From assembly GCA_017525525.1 (NCBI GenBank), contig JAFXSQ010000021.1:1-37263 (forward strand): a stretch of 37,263 nucleotides of DNA. The letters are read 5' to 3'. The number at the start of each line of letters is the position of its first letter. The first letter of the stretch is position 1. Below, piece after piece: positions 16,624 through 25,450 of this stretch. The position numbers and the translations under genes are program-made. This DNA is from Lachnospiraceae bacterium (GTDB lineage: Bacteria; Bacillota; Clostridia; Lachnospirales; Lachnospiraceae). The notes beneath the pieces were generated by a model, which worked only from the letters and a program-made list of their open reading frames with translations, made no database searches and had not been told where the DNA came from.

Positions 16624-16652
16624 TTGACACGCAAGTATTATAAAGGTAAAAT
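16624..16652 (+). promoter_or_regulatory. Promoter for L-lactate dehydrogenase
   Basis: TTGACA (16624-16629), 17 bp, TAAAAT (16647-16652). Transcription from about 16659 gives a leader of some 130 nt that contains a short dispersed repeat. Confidence 0.65.
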
Positions 16653-16789
16653 GTTTCTGTATGTGTTATTACCTAATATAATGTAAATAATAAAAGATGC
16701 TTCGCTTCGTTCAGCATGACACGGGGTGTACGGCATGAAAGATGCTTAGTATAGGTAAAGCTTCAAAATTAAAAACGGAGGGGTAAGAT

Positions 16790-17776
16790 ATGGCAAAGAA
16801 GAATGTAATTGTTAACCCGCGTAAGGCGGCTATGGTGGGATGTGGTTTTGTAGGCTCGGCTTCGGTGTTTGCATTGATGCAGAGCGGTATCTTCTCGGAG
16901 ATAGTTCTTATCGATGCCGATAAGGCAAAGGCTGAGGGCGAGGCTATGGACATAAGCCACGGCGTTGCCTACGGCAGACCGTGCAAGATATATGCAGGTG
17001 ATTACAAGGATGTGGGAGATGCTTCCATAATAATCATCTCGGCCGGCGCTAACCAGAAGCCTGACGAGACAAGGCTTGATCTTGTGAACAAGAACGTGGG
17101 TATCATGAAGTCAATTATCCCGGAGATCATGAAGCAGGGCTTCAACGGTATCCTGCTTATTGTGGCTAATCCGGTAGACATACTTACCTATGTGGCTCAG
17201 AAGCTTTCCGGTCTTCCGGAGAATCATGTAATCGGTTCGGGTACAGTGCTTGACACCGCTCGCTTCAAGACTGAGCTCTCCGATCACCTTGGCGTAGATG
17301 CGCGAAGCATACATGCATTTATCATAGGTGAGCACGGCGACAGCGAGATAGCTGCATGGTCTTCCGCAAATGTATCGGGTATCCCTGTTAACCAGTTCTG
17401 CGAGATGCGCGGGCACTTCGAGCATGAGAGAGCCATGAAGGAGATAGCCGACAGGGTTAAGAACAGCGCCTACGAGATCATCAAAAGAAAACGCGCAACC
17501 TACTACGGTATTGCGATGGCTGTAAAGCGTATATGCGAGGTTATCATAAGAGATGAGAAGGCCATTCTTCCGGTATCCTGGATGATGCACGGTGAGTACG
17601 GATTGAATGATGTGGTGCTTTCCTTCCCGGCTATCGTCGGAAAGGACGGAATAGAAACTACGGTACCGATTGACTTAAACAAGCAGGAGGTTGAGAAGCT
17701 GATTGAGTCTTCAAAGACTTTGAAGGAGATACAGGACAAGTTAGAGCTTGCTCCGATTCCTCAGGCAGCAGAGTAG
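16790..17776 (+). CDS. ldh: L-lactate dehydrogenase
   Basis: 328 residues. Reduces pyruvate to L-lactate with NADH in the cytoplasm, ending fermentation. Rossmann motif GCGFVGSA (17-24) and an Asp-ended second strand (VLIDAD) for NAD. The substrate loop QKPDETRLDL carries Gln rather than the Arg of malate dehydrogenase, which favours lactate. Also seen are the ANPVDILTY and GTVLDTARF segments and the catalytic His in IGEHGDSE. Length is normal for the family. GGAGG lies before the ATG. It appears monocistronic: a strong hairpin follows at 17791 and a repeat element separates it from the next gene. Confidence 0.96.
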   Translation: MAKKNVIVNPRKAAMVGCGFVGSASVFALMQSGIFSEIVLIDADKAKAEGEAMDISHGVAYGRPCKIYAGDYKDVGDASIIIISAGANQKPDETRLDLVNKNVGIMKSIIPEIMKQGFNGILLIVANPVDILTYVAQKLSGLPENHVIGSGTVLDTARFKTELSDHLGVDARSIHAFIIGEHGDSEIAAWSSANVSGIPVNQFCEMRGHFEHERAMKEIADRVKNSAYEIIKRKRATYYGIAMAVKRICEVIIRDEKAILPVSWMMHGEYGLNDVVLSFPAIVGKDGIETTVPIDLNKQEVEKLIESSKTLKEIQDKLELAPIPQAAE

Positions 17777-17790
17777 TATAGCGTGATAAT

Positions 17791-17821
17791 AATATGGGTG
17801 CCCGAATACGGCACCCATATT
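17791..17821 (+). terminator. Strong hairpin after ldh
   Basis: AATATGGGTGCC (17791-17802) pairs perfectly with GGCACCCATATT (17810-17821). There is no real T run after it, so termination may be partial; mRNA stabilisation is an alternative. Confidence 0.65.
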
Positions 17822-17829
17822 GCTGAAGA

Positions 17830-18004
17830 AAGATTCTTTGGGCGTTGCTCTTAAGTCGCGACACGGTGTTATCCTGAGCGTCAGCGACGCAGACCTCAAT
17901 GCGGAGCGTTGAGGTGCCGGCCTTTGATGTCATAAGGAATCCACTGCAAGCGGTACCCCCTTATGACGAAATGCGAGGGCTTGCGAAGCAACAGGAAGGA
18001 TCTT
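17830..18004 (+). repeat. Foldback intergenic repeat, copy B (longest)
   Basis: About 175 bp, starting AAGATTCTTTGGGCGTTGCT and ending in CAACAGGAAGGATCTT, whose reverse complement resembles the start, so the ends are imperfect inverted repeats. Inside, ACCTCAA/TTGAGGT (17893-17899 with 17909-17915) and GTCATAAGG/CCTTATGAC form hairpins as in copy A. It lies between ldh and the pseudouridine synthase gene, ending 15 bp before that start. Confidence 0.85.
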
Positions 18005-18019
18005 AAATAAGGATAGAAT

Positions 18020-18718
18020 ATGAAATTAGAAATAAGATACGAGGACGATTATCTTCTTGTGGCGGTTAAGCCTGCGGGGATTTCGTCCCAGTCGGATAAA
18101 ACAAATGACAGGGACATGCTTACCGAGGTAAAGCATTACCTGTTCAACAAAGGCGTGGCGGACGGTGAACCCTACGCGGCTTTGATTAACAGATTAGACA
18201 AGCCGGTAGGTGGACTTGTGCTCTTCGCCAAGGATGAGAAGACGGCGGCGCATCTAACCGACATGGTTAAGGAGCATAAGATAGAGAAGTACTACCAGGC
18301 TATCGTTACCGGCGAGGTGCCCGAGGAAGAGGGAACCTTAAAGAATTACATTACCTATGATGCAAAGACAAATGTGTCTAAGCTGGTAGACAAAGATACT
18401 CCCGGGGCCAAGGAGGCTGAGCTTGATTACGAGCTGATAGATGAGTTTGACACCGACGAGGGAGTGCTGGGGCTTTTGCTGATAAAGCTTAAGACCGGAA
18501 GGCACCATCAGATCAGATGCCAGCTTGCGGGTATAAACTGCGGCATCTACGGAGATGTAAAATACAATAAAAAAGCGCATGCAAAAAAAGGCCTTAAGGA
18601 TATAGGGCTTTACGCCTCGAGGCTGGAGTTTGACCATCCGGTGACCGGGGAGCATGTGAGAGTAAAGAAGGAGCCCGAGGGCAGCGCTTGGAGGGCGATT
18701 GATCTGGACGAGGAGTAA
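18020..18718 (+). CDS. RluA-family pseudouridine synthase
   Basis: 232 residues. Converts uridine to pseudouridine in rRNA or tRNA. The catalytic segment is NRLDKPVGGLVLFAK with Asp60; most relatives have HRLD, so Asn replaces His before the RLD core. The second RluA motif is seen in LKTGRHHQIRCQLA, followed by IYGDVKY and IGLYASRLEFDHPVTGE. No S4 RNA-binding domain precedes it, so it belongs to the short single-domain group, and the target base is not predictable. The ATG lies just after repeat copy B, with AAGGAT upstream. The cca gene follows 54 bp later, so the two RNA-modifying genes may be cotranscribed. Confidence 0.9.
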   Translation: MKLEIRYEDDYLLVAVKPAGISSQSDKTNDRDMLTEVKHYLFNKGVADGEPYAALINRLDKPVGGLVLFAKDEKTAAHLTDMVKEHKIEKYYQAIVTGEVPEEEGTLKNYITYDAKTNVSKLVDKDTPGAKEAELDYELIDEFDTDEGVLGLLLIKLKTGRHHQIRCQLAGINCGIYGDVKYNKKAHAKKGLKDIGLYASRLEFDHPVTGEHVRVKKEPEGSAWRAIDLDEE

Positions 18719-18772
18719 GATTCTTCGCTAAGAATGACACGGATTGATGAATAGAGATAAGAGGATACTGAT

Positions 18773-20125
18773 TTGAGAATAGAGCTTCCGAAGGGTGCAA
18801 AGTTCATATTGGACAGTCTGAAGGCAGCGGGCTTTACCGGCTATGTGGTAGGGGGCTGTGTCAGGGATGCGTGTCTTGGAATTGAGCCGCACGACTGGGA
18901 TATTACGACCTCGGCCAGGCCGGAGCAGGTAAAGGCTATCTTTAAGAAGACCATCGACACGGGCTTAAAGCACGGAACGGTTACTGTGCTTACGGACAGG
19001 AATCTGTCGACGGACGGAATCAATGCCTTCGAGGTGACTACCTACCGTGTGGACGGAGAGTATGAGGATCACAGGCGACCGGCTCAGGTTACATTTGCGG
19101 ACAGACTTGAGGACGATCTTTCGAGAAGGGATTTCACAATCAACGCCATGGCCTACAATGAGACCGAGGGGCTGGTGGACTGCTTCGGAGGGCAGGAGGA
19201 TTTGTCTAACAAGTTAGTCAGATGTGTCGGAAACCCGGATGAGAGGTTCTCGGAGGATGCCCTAAGGATACTCCGAGCGGTGCGATTTGCGGCAAAGCTT
19301 GGTTTTGAAATTGATGAGTCCACTGTCAAGTCCATAAGAAGCCATGCGGAGGAACTCAAGTTCATCAGCGCGGAGAGGATAAGGGAGGAGCTTACCAAGC
19401 TTTTATGCTCGCCTCATCCGGAGATGATCAGGAATGCTTACGAGTACGGACTTACAAAGGTATTTCTCCCCGAGTTTGACAGGTGCATGGAGACGGCGCA
19501 GAACAACCCGTACCATATGTACTCAGTGGGAGAGCATACGATAAAGGTAATGGAGCATATACCGCCGGAGGTACACCTTCGGTATACGGCGCTGCTCCAC
19601 GATATAGACAAGCCTAAGGTTAAGACCACCGATAAAAACGGCATAGACCATTTCTATGATCACGCAAGATACGGAGCGGAAACCGCGGGCAGAATACTTA
19701 AGAGACTGAAGTTTGACAACGATACCATAAAGCGGGTTAAGCGGCTTGTAAAGTGGCATGATTTCGGAGTGGGCTCGTTGCCGAAGGAGCAGACCATGAG
19801 GGGCTTTCTGGCGGAGCTCGGCCCGGAGAACTACGAGGATTTTATTGCCATAAAGAGGGCGGACATGGCCGGACAGAGTGATTATCGCGCAGAGGAAAAG
19901 CAGGCAGTGCTCGAGAGTATAATGAAGATGCACGATGATATCATGAGCCGTGGCGACTGTCTTTCGTTAAAGGAGCTTGCCTTAGGCGGTGATGACTTAA
20001 AGAAGCTCGGTATCCCCGAGGGAAAAAAGCTCGGAGAGACACTAAACAAGCTTTTTGTTATGGTGCTGGCAGACCCTTCGCTTAACACGAGGGAAAAGTT
20101 AACAGAGATAGTCGGGAGATTATGA
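18773..20125 (+). CDS. cca: CCA tRNA nucleotidyltransferase
   Basis: 450 residues. Adds or repairs the CCA end of tRNAs from CTP and ATP without a template. Seen: GGCVRD (27-32), the catalytic Asp pair D41 and D43 in PHDWDITT, RRDFTINAMAYN, and the neck region AERIREELTKLL. A C-terminal HD-like domain (LLHDIDKPKVK, VKWHDFG) is often present in this class II enzyme and may act as a phosphatase. The start is TTG, supported by AGAGG 8 nt upstream and the typical beginning of the family. The tRNA-Lys gene in this window does not encode CCA, so this enzyme is needed. The stop overlaps the next start (ATGA). Confidence 0.95.
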   Translation: MRIELPKGAKFILDSLKAAGFTGYVVGGCVRDACLGIEPHDWDITTSARPEQVKAIFKKTIDTGLKHGTVTVLTDRNLSTDGINAFEVTTYRVDGEYEDHRRPAQVTFADRLEDDLSRRDFTINAMAYNETEGLVDCFGGQEDLSNKLVRCVGNPDERFSEDALRILRAVRFAAKLGFEIDESTVKSIRSHAEELKFISAERIREELTKLLCSPHPEMIRNAYEYGLTKVFLPEFDRCMETAQNNPYHMYSVGEHTIKVMEHIPPEVHLRYTALLHDIDKPKVKTTDKNGIDHFYDHARYGAETAGRILKRLKFDNDTIKRVKRLVKWHDFGVGSLPKEQTMRGFLAELGPENYEDFIAIKRADMAGQSDYRAEEKQAVLESIMKMHDDIMSRGDCLSLKELALGGDDLKKLGIPEGKKLGETLNKLFVMVLADPSLNTREKLTEIVGRL

Positions 20126-21504
20126 AAAGATACATTTTACTGCTGCTCGCCGTGTGCGTCTTAGGTCTTAGCGGATGCGGGCAGAACTCGGGAAACATCA
20201 CAATATATAAGGACACGGAGGTGCAGTCAAACGCAGAAAGGGAAGAGCTTTCCATAGTCTGCGTAATCACCGAGATGGACCTTGATGAGGGGTACATAAG
20301 GGTTAATGACTGCATGGATGATACGGAGTATGTGCTGCTTTATCACGGTGGAGTTGCAGTCATGGACAAGTATGGCAAGGATATTGCGATATCAAATATC
20401 GGCTGCGGAAGCATCGTCGATATTAATTATTATTCCGATACCGAGAAGATAGTGTCTATCACATTAGACAGTAAAGCCCAGGTATTAAAGAATATAACCA
20501 AGTTTGCAGCCGATACCGAGAAGGAAAAAGCAAGCTACAAGGGAACCACAGTCAAGCTCTCGCCCGTTGCGCGCGCCTACGACGGCGACAGAAGGCTGGG
20601 CGTGAATGAGGTAAGCACCGAGGATGAGGTAACGCTTAACATCTACAATAACAAGCTGTACTCGGTTGTCATCACCAAGGGACACGGTTATGTAAGACTG
20701 AAAAATCAGGATACATACGTGGGCGGGATGGTCGAGATAGGCTACGGCGTTATAGTTCCGGTAACCAAGGATATGCTTCTTGCGGTGCAGGAGGGCGATT
20801 ACACCTTAAGGATATCAAAGGACGGCTACAGCGACACAAAGGATGTGAAGGTGAAGCGTGACAAGGAGATATCTGTGGACTTGAAGGCAATCGCGGTACC
20901 TTCGGGCACGGTTATCATCAACCTTGACGAGGAGATGGAGGACGCGCATATTCTGGTTGATGATGAGGAGATATACGGAAATATCTTTACCGGACAGTAC
21001 GGTAAGTATGATCTTAAGATTAAGGCTGACGGTTACAGGAGCTTTCACGGAAGCTTCAGGATAAATGAGCCGTCGAAGGAATATACATTTTCTTTAAAGA
21101 AGATAGAGGACAAAACCACTACGGAGGAAGCCTCCACTGCTACTCCGACGGATGCAACGAGCGCTTCGGAGACGAAGACGAGCGAGACCACGAAGGAAGA
21201 GGAGAAGACAACGGAATCTACCGAAGCGACAACGGCGGACGATCATGTGGACTCCACCGAGACGATAGTCAACGAGGGCAAGGTCACGGAGAACAAGCTC
21301 GAGATCAATGTTACCGACGGAGCGGATGTCTACATAGACGGAGATTATGTGGGCTCGGCGCCCGTTAAGACGGACAAGGTGGTCGGCAATCATACCGTCA
21401 CGCTGTACAAATCAGGCTTCATAATCAAGAGCTACAACATCCTTTCGCTTGACGACGGCAAGGATCAGACCATGTCCTATCCGGCGCTTACGAAGCTCGA
21501 ATGA
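20122..21504 (+). CDS. Lipoprotein with PEGA-type repeats
   Basis: 460 residues. A lipoprotein signal with lipobox LSGC puts Cys near residue 19. Three PEGA-like beta modules follow a unique N-terminal region: about 215-255 (LLAVQEGDYTLRISKDGYSD), about 260-325 (IKADGYRSFHG) and, at the C-terminus, about 390-455 (GADVYIDGDYVGSAPVKT). Residues about 328-388 are a Thr/Glu/Ser-rich, disordered linker. PEGA modules occur in surface proteins and bind envelope ligands; no enzyme motif is present. The ATG overlaps the cca stop (ATGA), so translation is coupled. There is no obvious functional link to tRNA processing. Confidence 0.85.
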   Translation: MKRYILLLLAVCVLGLSGCGQNSGNITIYKDTEVQSNAEREELSIVCVITEMDLDEGYIRVNDCMDDTEYVLLYHGGVAVMDKYGKDIAISNIGCGSIVDINYYSDTEKIVSITLDSKAQVLKNITKFAADTEKEKASYKGTTVKLSPVARAYDGDRRLGVNEVSTEDEVTLNIYNNKLYSVVITKGHGYVRLKNQDTYVGGMVEIGYGVIVPVTKDMLLAVQEGDYTLRISKDGYSDTKDVKVKRDKEISVDLKAIAVPSGTVIINLDEEMEDAHILVDDEEIYGNIFTGQYGKYDLKIKADGYRSFHGSFRINEPSKEYTFSLKKIEDKTTTEEASTATPTDATSASETKTSETTKEEEKTTESTEATTADDHVDSTETIVNEGKVTENKLEINVTDGADVYIDGDYVGSAPVKTDKVVGNHTVTLYKSGFIIKSYNILSLDDGKDQTMSYPALTKLE

Positions 21505-21691
21505 CAAGCGTTTTAGCGGAAAAACAGGGTTTTTTAAGAGAATTGTTAAAAAATTGTTCACAAAAGATACCTATTTGCAAAAAATGGCTTATAGATATAA
21601 GAATATATAGCAAGATTAAAATATAATACTTGATTTAGTACGAGTGTTTTTAAGTAAAAAAGCAGCAGGAAATAAATGAAGGAGGCACATC

Positions 21692-23419
21692 ATGGATTAC
21701 AGGAAAATCTATGAGGAGTGGGTTTCAAACCCGTTCTTCAGCGAGGAAACCCGAAAGGAACTTCTTGCTATAAAGGATGACGAAAGAGAAATCAAGGAAC
21801 GCTTCTATAAGGATCTTGAATTCGGTACGGCGGGCCTTAGAGGTATAATCGGAGCCGGCATTAACCGCATGAACAACTATGTGGTTGCGAAGGCCACTCA
21901 GGGACTTGCCAATTACATCATCCACAGAAAGAAGCAGAAGAAGGGGGTTGCCATAGCATTTGACTCACGTAATTGCTCTCCGGAATTCGCTGATGTAGCT
22001 GCTCTTTGTCTTGCTGCCAACGGAATAAAGGCTTATGTTTTCGATTCGCTTCGTCCGACACCGGAGCTTTCATTCGCGGTAAGGTACTTAAACTGTGTGG
22101 CAGGCATCAACATTACCGCAAGCCACAACCCTGCGGAGTACAACGGATACAAGGTGTACTGGGAGGACGGCGCGCAGATCACACCGCCGCACGATGCAGG
22201 TATTATGCGCGAGGTTAAGGCTATAACCGTACAGGATGCGCAGACCATGCCCAAGCAGGAGGCCATCCATGAGGGACTTTACGAGATAATCGGCAAGGAG
22301 GTTGACGATGCTTACATGGCAGAGCTTAAGAAGCTCGTCATCCACAAGGATTGCATAGAGAAGTACGGAGATCAGATCAAGGTTGTGTACACACCGCTTC
22401 ACGGTACGGGCAACATTCCGGCGAGAAGGATACTTCGCGAGATCGGCTTCCAGAACGTAATGGTTGTTCCCGAGCAGGAGATGCCCGACGGCAACTTCCC
22501 GACCGTAAGCTATCCGAACCCCGAGGCTGCGGAAGCATTTGAGCTTGCGCTTAAGCTTGCAAAGCAGAATGATGCGGACCTTGTGCTCGCAACCGATCCC
22601 GATGCGGACAGACTCGGAGTATATGTGAAGGACAAGGCAGGCGAGTATCATTGCCTTACGGGAAACATGTCAGGAAGCCTGCTTGCAGAGTACGAGCTTT
22701 CACAGATTAAGGAGACCAAGGGCATTCCCGAGGACGGCGCGCTTATCAAGTCTATCGTTACCACCAATCTTGTTAACGGTATTGCTAGGGCTTACGGCGT
22801 TGAGCTTATAGAGGTGCTTACAGGCTTCAAGTACATCGGACAGAAGATGCTGGAGTTCGAGACCAAAGGCCACGGCACATTCCTCTTCGGTTTTGAGGAG
22901 AGCTACGGCTGCCTTATCGGAACACATGCAAGAGACAAGGATGCAATCGTTGCAACCATGGCTCTCTGCGAGGCAGCAGCTTATTATAGGTCTAAGGACA
23001 AGACACTTTGGGACGCTATGATAGACATCTACGAGAAGTATGGCTATCATGTGGACCGTATACATACACTTACACTTGCAGGTATTGAGGGATCTGAGAA
23101 GATTACTTCGATTATGGATCAGTTCAAGAGCCACACTCCGAAGGAGATTGCAGGCTTACAGGTGCTTTGGGCAAGGAACTACGACAACGACACCGCGACC
23201 AATATGCTCAATGGCGCAGTGCTTCCGACACAGCTGCCTAAGTCAAATGTGGTTTACTACGAGCTTGAGGGAGACTCATGGCTTTGCGTGAGACCTTCCG
23301 GCACAGAGCCGAAGATCAAGTTCTACTACGGTATCGTGGGACACAGCATGGACGATGCCAACAAGAAGGCGGACGAGTTCCAGAGCGCTTTAGAGAAAAT
23401 GATTGAATACATGATGTGA
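21692..23419 (+). CDS. Phosphoglucomutase / phosphomannomutase
   Basis: 575 residues, normal for the long alpha-PGM branch. Interconverts glucose-1- and glucose-6-phosphate (or the mannose analogues), feeding glycogen and cell-envelope sugar synthesis. Seen: FGTAGLRG at the N-terminus, the phosphoserine loop TASHNP with Ser144, the metal loop DPDADRLG (302-309), the sugar-binding GFEESYG, and the phosphate-binding PSGTEPKIKFY near the end. GAAGGAGG gives a very strong ribosome site 7 nt before the ATG. The 187-bp upstream region is AT-rich with several possible -10 hexamers. The stop TGA forms the first bases of a tandem hairpin array. Confidence 0.95.
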   Translation: MDYRKIYEEWVSNPFFSEETRKELLAIKDDEREIKERFYKDLEFGTAGLRGIIGAGINRMNNYVVAKATQGLANYIIHRKKQKKGVAIAFDSRNCSPEFADVAALCLAANGIKAYVFDSLRPTPELSFAVRYLNCVAGINITASHNPAEYNGYKVYWEDGAQITPPHDAGIMREVKAITVQDAQTMPKQEAIHEGLYEIIGKEVDDAYMAELKKLVIHKDCIEKYGDQIKVVYTPLHGTGNIPARRILREIGFQNVMVVPEQEMPDGNFPTVSYPNPEAAEAFELALKLAKQNDADLVLATDPDADRLGVYVKDKAGEYHCLTGNMSGSLLAEYELSQIKETKGIPEDGALIKSIVTTNLVNGIARAYGVELIEVLTGFKYIGQKMLEFETKGHGTFLFGFEESYGCLIGTHARDKDAIVATMALCEAAAYYRSKDKTLWDAMIDIYEKYGYHVDRIHTLTLAGIEGSEKITSIMDQFKSHTPKEIAGLQVLWARNYDNDTATNMLNGAVLPTQLPKSNVVYYELEGDSWLCVRPSGTEPKIKFYYGIVGHSMDDANKKADEFQSALEKMIEYMM

Positions 23420-23658
23420 GCGATAAGCGACGAGAGCGCACAAAAAGAAGACACACCTGAAAGATTTCTTTCAAGGTGTGTCTTTCTTTTGTGCATTTGA
23501 GCGATAAGCACGAGAGCGCACAAAAAGAAGACACACCTGAAAGTTTACTTTCAAGGTGTGTCTTACTTTTGTGCATTTGAGCGATAAGCATGAGAGCGCA
23601 AAAAAAATAAGCCGCAGCTGAAAGTTTACTTTCAAGGTGTGGCTTATTTTTGTGCATT
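23417..23658. repeat. Three tandem 80-bp units, each a long hairpin
   Basis: Units start at 23417, 23498 and 23578 with TGAGCGATAAGC and end in TGTGCATTT. Each holds a stem of about 20 bp such as AGACACACCTGAAAG with CTTTCAAGGTGTGTCT. In unit 3 both arms change together (AATAAGCC with GGCTTATT). They lie between the convergent pgm and argS genes and probably act as terminators. A further hairpin, GCGCGCC/GGCGCGC, lies at about 23679-23695. Confidence 0.9.
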
Positions 23659-23725
23659 TGAGTGCAACGGACACTGAGCGCGCCGAAGGCGCGCGAAGTT
23701 GGCTCTCGTCGCGGCTGCTTTTTTA

Positions 23726-25417
23726 TTACATCTGTTCAGGGCATTCGATGCCAAGTAAATCCATGGAGTCATGGATTATTTTTTTGGTAATATATACAAG
23801 TGTCAGTCTTGCCTTTCTTAAGTTCTCTTCCTCAACCGATACTCTCACGGTATTGTAGAACTTGTTAAAGCTCTGCGCTAAGGCTACAGAGTAGCGGGCA
23901 ACCACCGAGGGCTCAAAGCGCTCTGCAGCGTCCTTAACCACCTGCGGGAAGCGAGATATCTCTTTAATTAGGTCGATGGTTTCGGGCTCGCTTAAAGCCG
24001 CGTAGTCGATGTCCGCGCCTGCCGCAAAGTCTTCCTGCTTTCTTAAGATGCTTGCGCAGCGCGCATAGGTATACTGGACATAGGGACCGGTCTCGCCGTC
24101 GAAGTTCAAGAGCTTCTCCCACTTGAAGGATACATCCTTAATCCTTTGGTTGTAGAGGTCGTTGAACAAAACTGCGCCTACGCCAATCTTTCTTGCGGTG
24201 TTGTCCTTGTCCGGAAGCTCGGGGTTCTTTTCTTCTATGATTTCCTTAATTTTGGCTACGGCTTCAAGGAGTATATCCTCTGCGTAGATAACATTGCCGT
24301 TTCTTGTGGAAAGCTTGGCGCCCTCTAAGCTAACCAAACCGTAGGGAATGTGTACCAAGCTGTCTTTTGCCCAGTCATAGCCGAGGAGCTCAATAACCTT
24401 GAATACCTGGGCAAAGTGGAGCTTCTGCTCCTGACCGGTTACATAGAGGCACTTGTCAAAGTTAAATGTCTTCTTTCTGTACAGAACAGCGGCAAGATCT
24501 CTTGTCGCGTAAATGGAGCTTCCGTCATTCTTTACAACAAGGCAGGGCGGCATATCGTACTCGTCAAGCTTAACAACACGAGCGCCCTCGCTCTCGGTGA
24601 GAAGGCCGGCTTCGGTAAGCTTACCTACTATGTCGTCAGTCATGTCACGGTAGAAGCTCTCGCCCGTGTAGTGATCAAAATCTACTCCCAAGAGGGCATA
24701 GGTTCCCTTGTACTCCTGAAGGCTTATGTCCTTGAACCACTGCCATATCTTAAGGGCTTCCTCATCACCCTGCTCCATCTTCACGAACCAGGCTCTTGCC
24801 TCGTCGTTTAAGCTATCGTTTTTCTCGGCCTCCTCGTGGAACTTCACGTAGAGCTCCATAAGCTCTGCGACGCCGCGCTCCTTGACAGCATCCTCGTTGC
24901 CCCAGTTCTTGTAGGCTACGATGAGCTTTCCGAACTGCGTGCCCCAATCGCCGAGGTGGTTGATGCGCTCGACATGATAACCGAGCTTTGAGAATATCTT
25001 GTACAGGGAATTCCCGATTATGGTGGTTCTTAAGTGACCGACATGGAAGTTCTTGGCTACGTTGGGAGAAGAGTAGTCTATGCAGACAGTCTTGCCCTTG
25101 CCGTCTTCGGCGGAACCGTAGTTTTCGTCTAATGCATTAGTCAAAATGCCCTTCGCGAACATATCCTTATTTACAAAGAAATTGAGGTATGCGCCCTCAA
25201 CCTTTATCTCGGATAAGAAATCCTGAGAACCTATCTTTTCCGCGATTTCCGCAGCGATCATCTGAGGCGCCTTGCGCATGGTCTTCGCCAGTCTAAAGCA
25301 CGGGAAGGCAAAGTCGCCCAATTCCGGCTTCGGGGGGATTTCTATCAATGTTGTGATGTCTTCTACGCTTAAATCCGGTACATTTGCCGCAATAAGCTCA
25401 GCTATTTTTGCTTTCAT
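23726..25417 (-). CDS. argS: Arginyl-tRNA synthetase
   Basis: 563 residues. Charges tRNA-Arg with arginine using ATP. Class I motifs: HVGH (125-128) in NFHVGHLRTT, and the KMSKS equivalent as KLSTRNG, the usual relaxed form in ArgRS. The N-terminal Add1-type domain (1-95) and the C-terminal DALR anticodon-binding domain (about 445-563, QYTYARCASILRK and FNKFYNTVRV) are both present, and it ends at the canonical ECPEQM. An AAAGG-like site precedes the ATG. It is the last gene of a minus-strand run after the dacF-like and kinase-like genes, 33 bp downstream of the latter. Confidence 0.96.
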   Translation of the reverse strand: MKAKIAELIAANVPDLSVEDITTLIEIPPKPELGDFAFPCFRLAKTMRKAPQMIAAEIAEKIGSQDFLSEIKVEGAYLNFFVNKDMFAKGILTNALDENYGSAEDGKGKTVCIDYSSPNVAKNFHVGHLRTTIIGNSLYKIFSKLGYHVERINHLGDWGTQFGKLIVAYKNWGNEDAVKERGVAELMELYVKFHEEAEKNDSLNDEARAWFVKMEQGDEEALKIWQWFKDISLQEYKGTYALLGVDFDHYTGESFYRDMTDDIVGKLTEAGLLTESEGARVVKLDEYDMPPCLVVKNDGSSIYATRDLAAVLYRKKTFNFDKCLYVTGQEQKLHFAQVFKVIELLGYDWAKDSLVHIPYGLVSLEGAKLSTRNGNVIYAEDILLEAVAKIKEIIEEKNPELPDKDNTARKIGVGAVLFNDLYNQRIKDVSFKWEKLLNFDGETGPYVQYTYARCASILRKQEDFAAGADIDYAALSEPETIDLIKEISRFPQVVKDAAERFEPSVVARYSVALAQSFNKFYNTVRVSVEEENLRKARLTLVYITKKIIHDSMDLLGIECPEQM

Positions 25418-25450
25418 AATCTTAAAACCTTTCGTGTGTTTATTTGAATA

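Larger units (their letters stand above)
16265..16789. other. 525-bp intergenic region with iteron-like repeats
   Basis: No convincing gene. It holds the upstream region of the secreted-protein gene, a cluster of short direct repeats of TATATCAACGC (16513-16588), a good promoter for the lactate dehydrogenase gene (16624-16652) and a copy of the dispersed short motif (about 16693-16746). Confidence 0.6.

Noticed and set aside
21575-21601. TTGCAA and TATAAG as the pgm promoter
   Set aside because: The spacer is only 15 bp and other -10-like words are nearby in AT-rich DNA; no single choice can be supported.
23417-23658. Three 80-bp repeats as a CRISPR or attachment-site array
   Set aside because: No spacers and no cas or integrase gene; each unit is a long hairpin between convergent gene ends.
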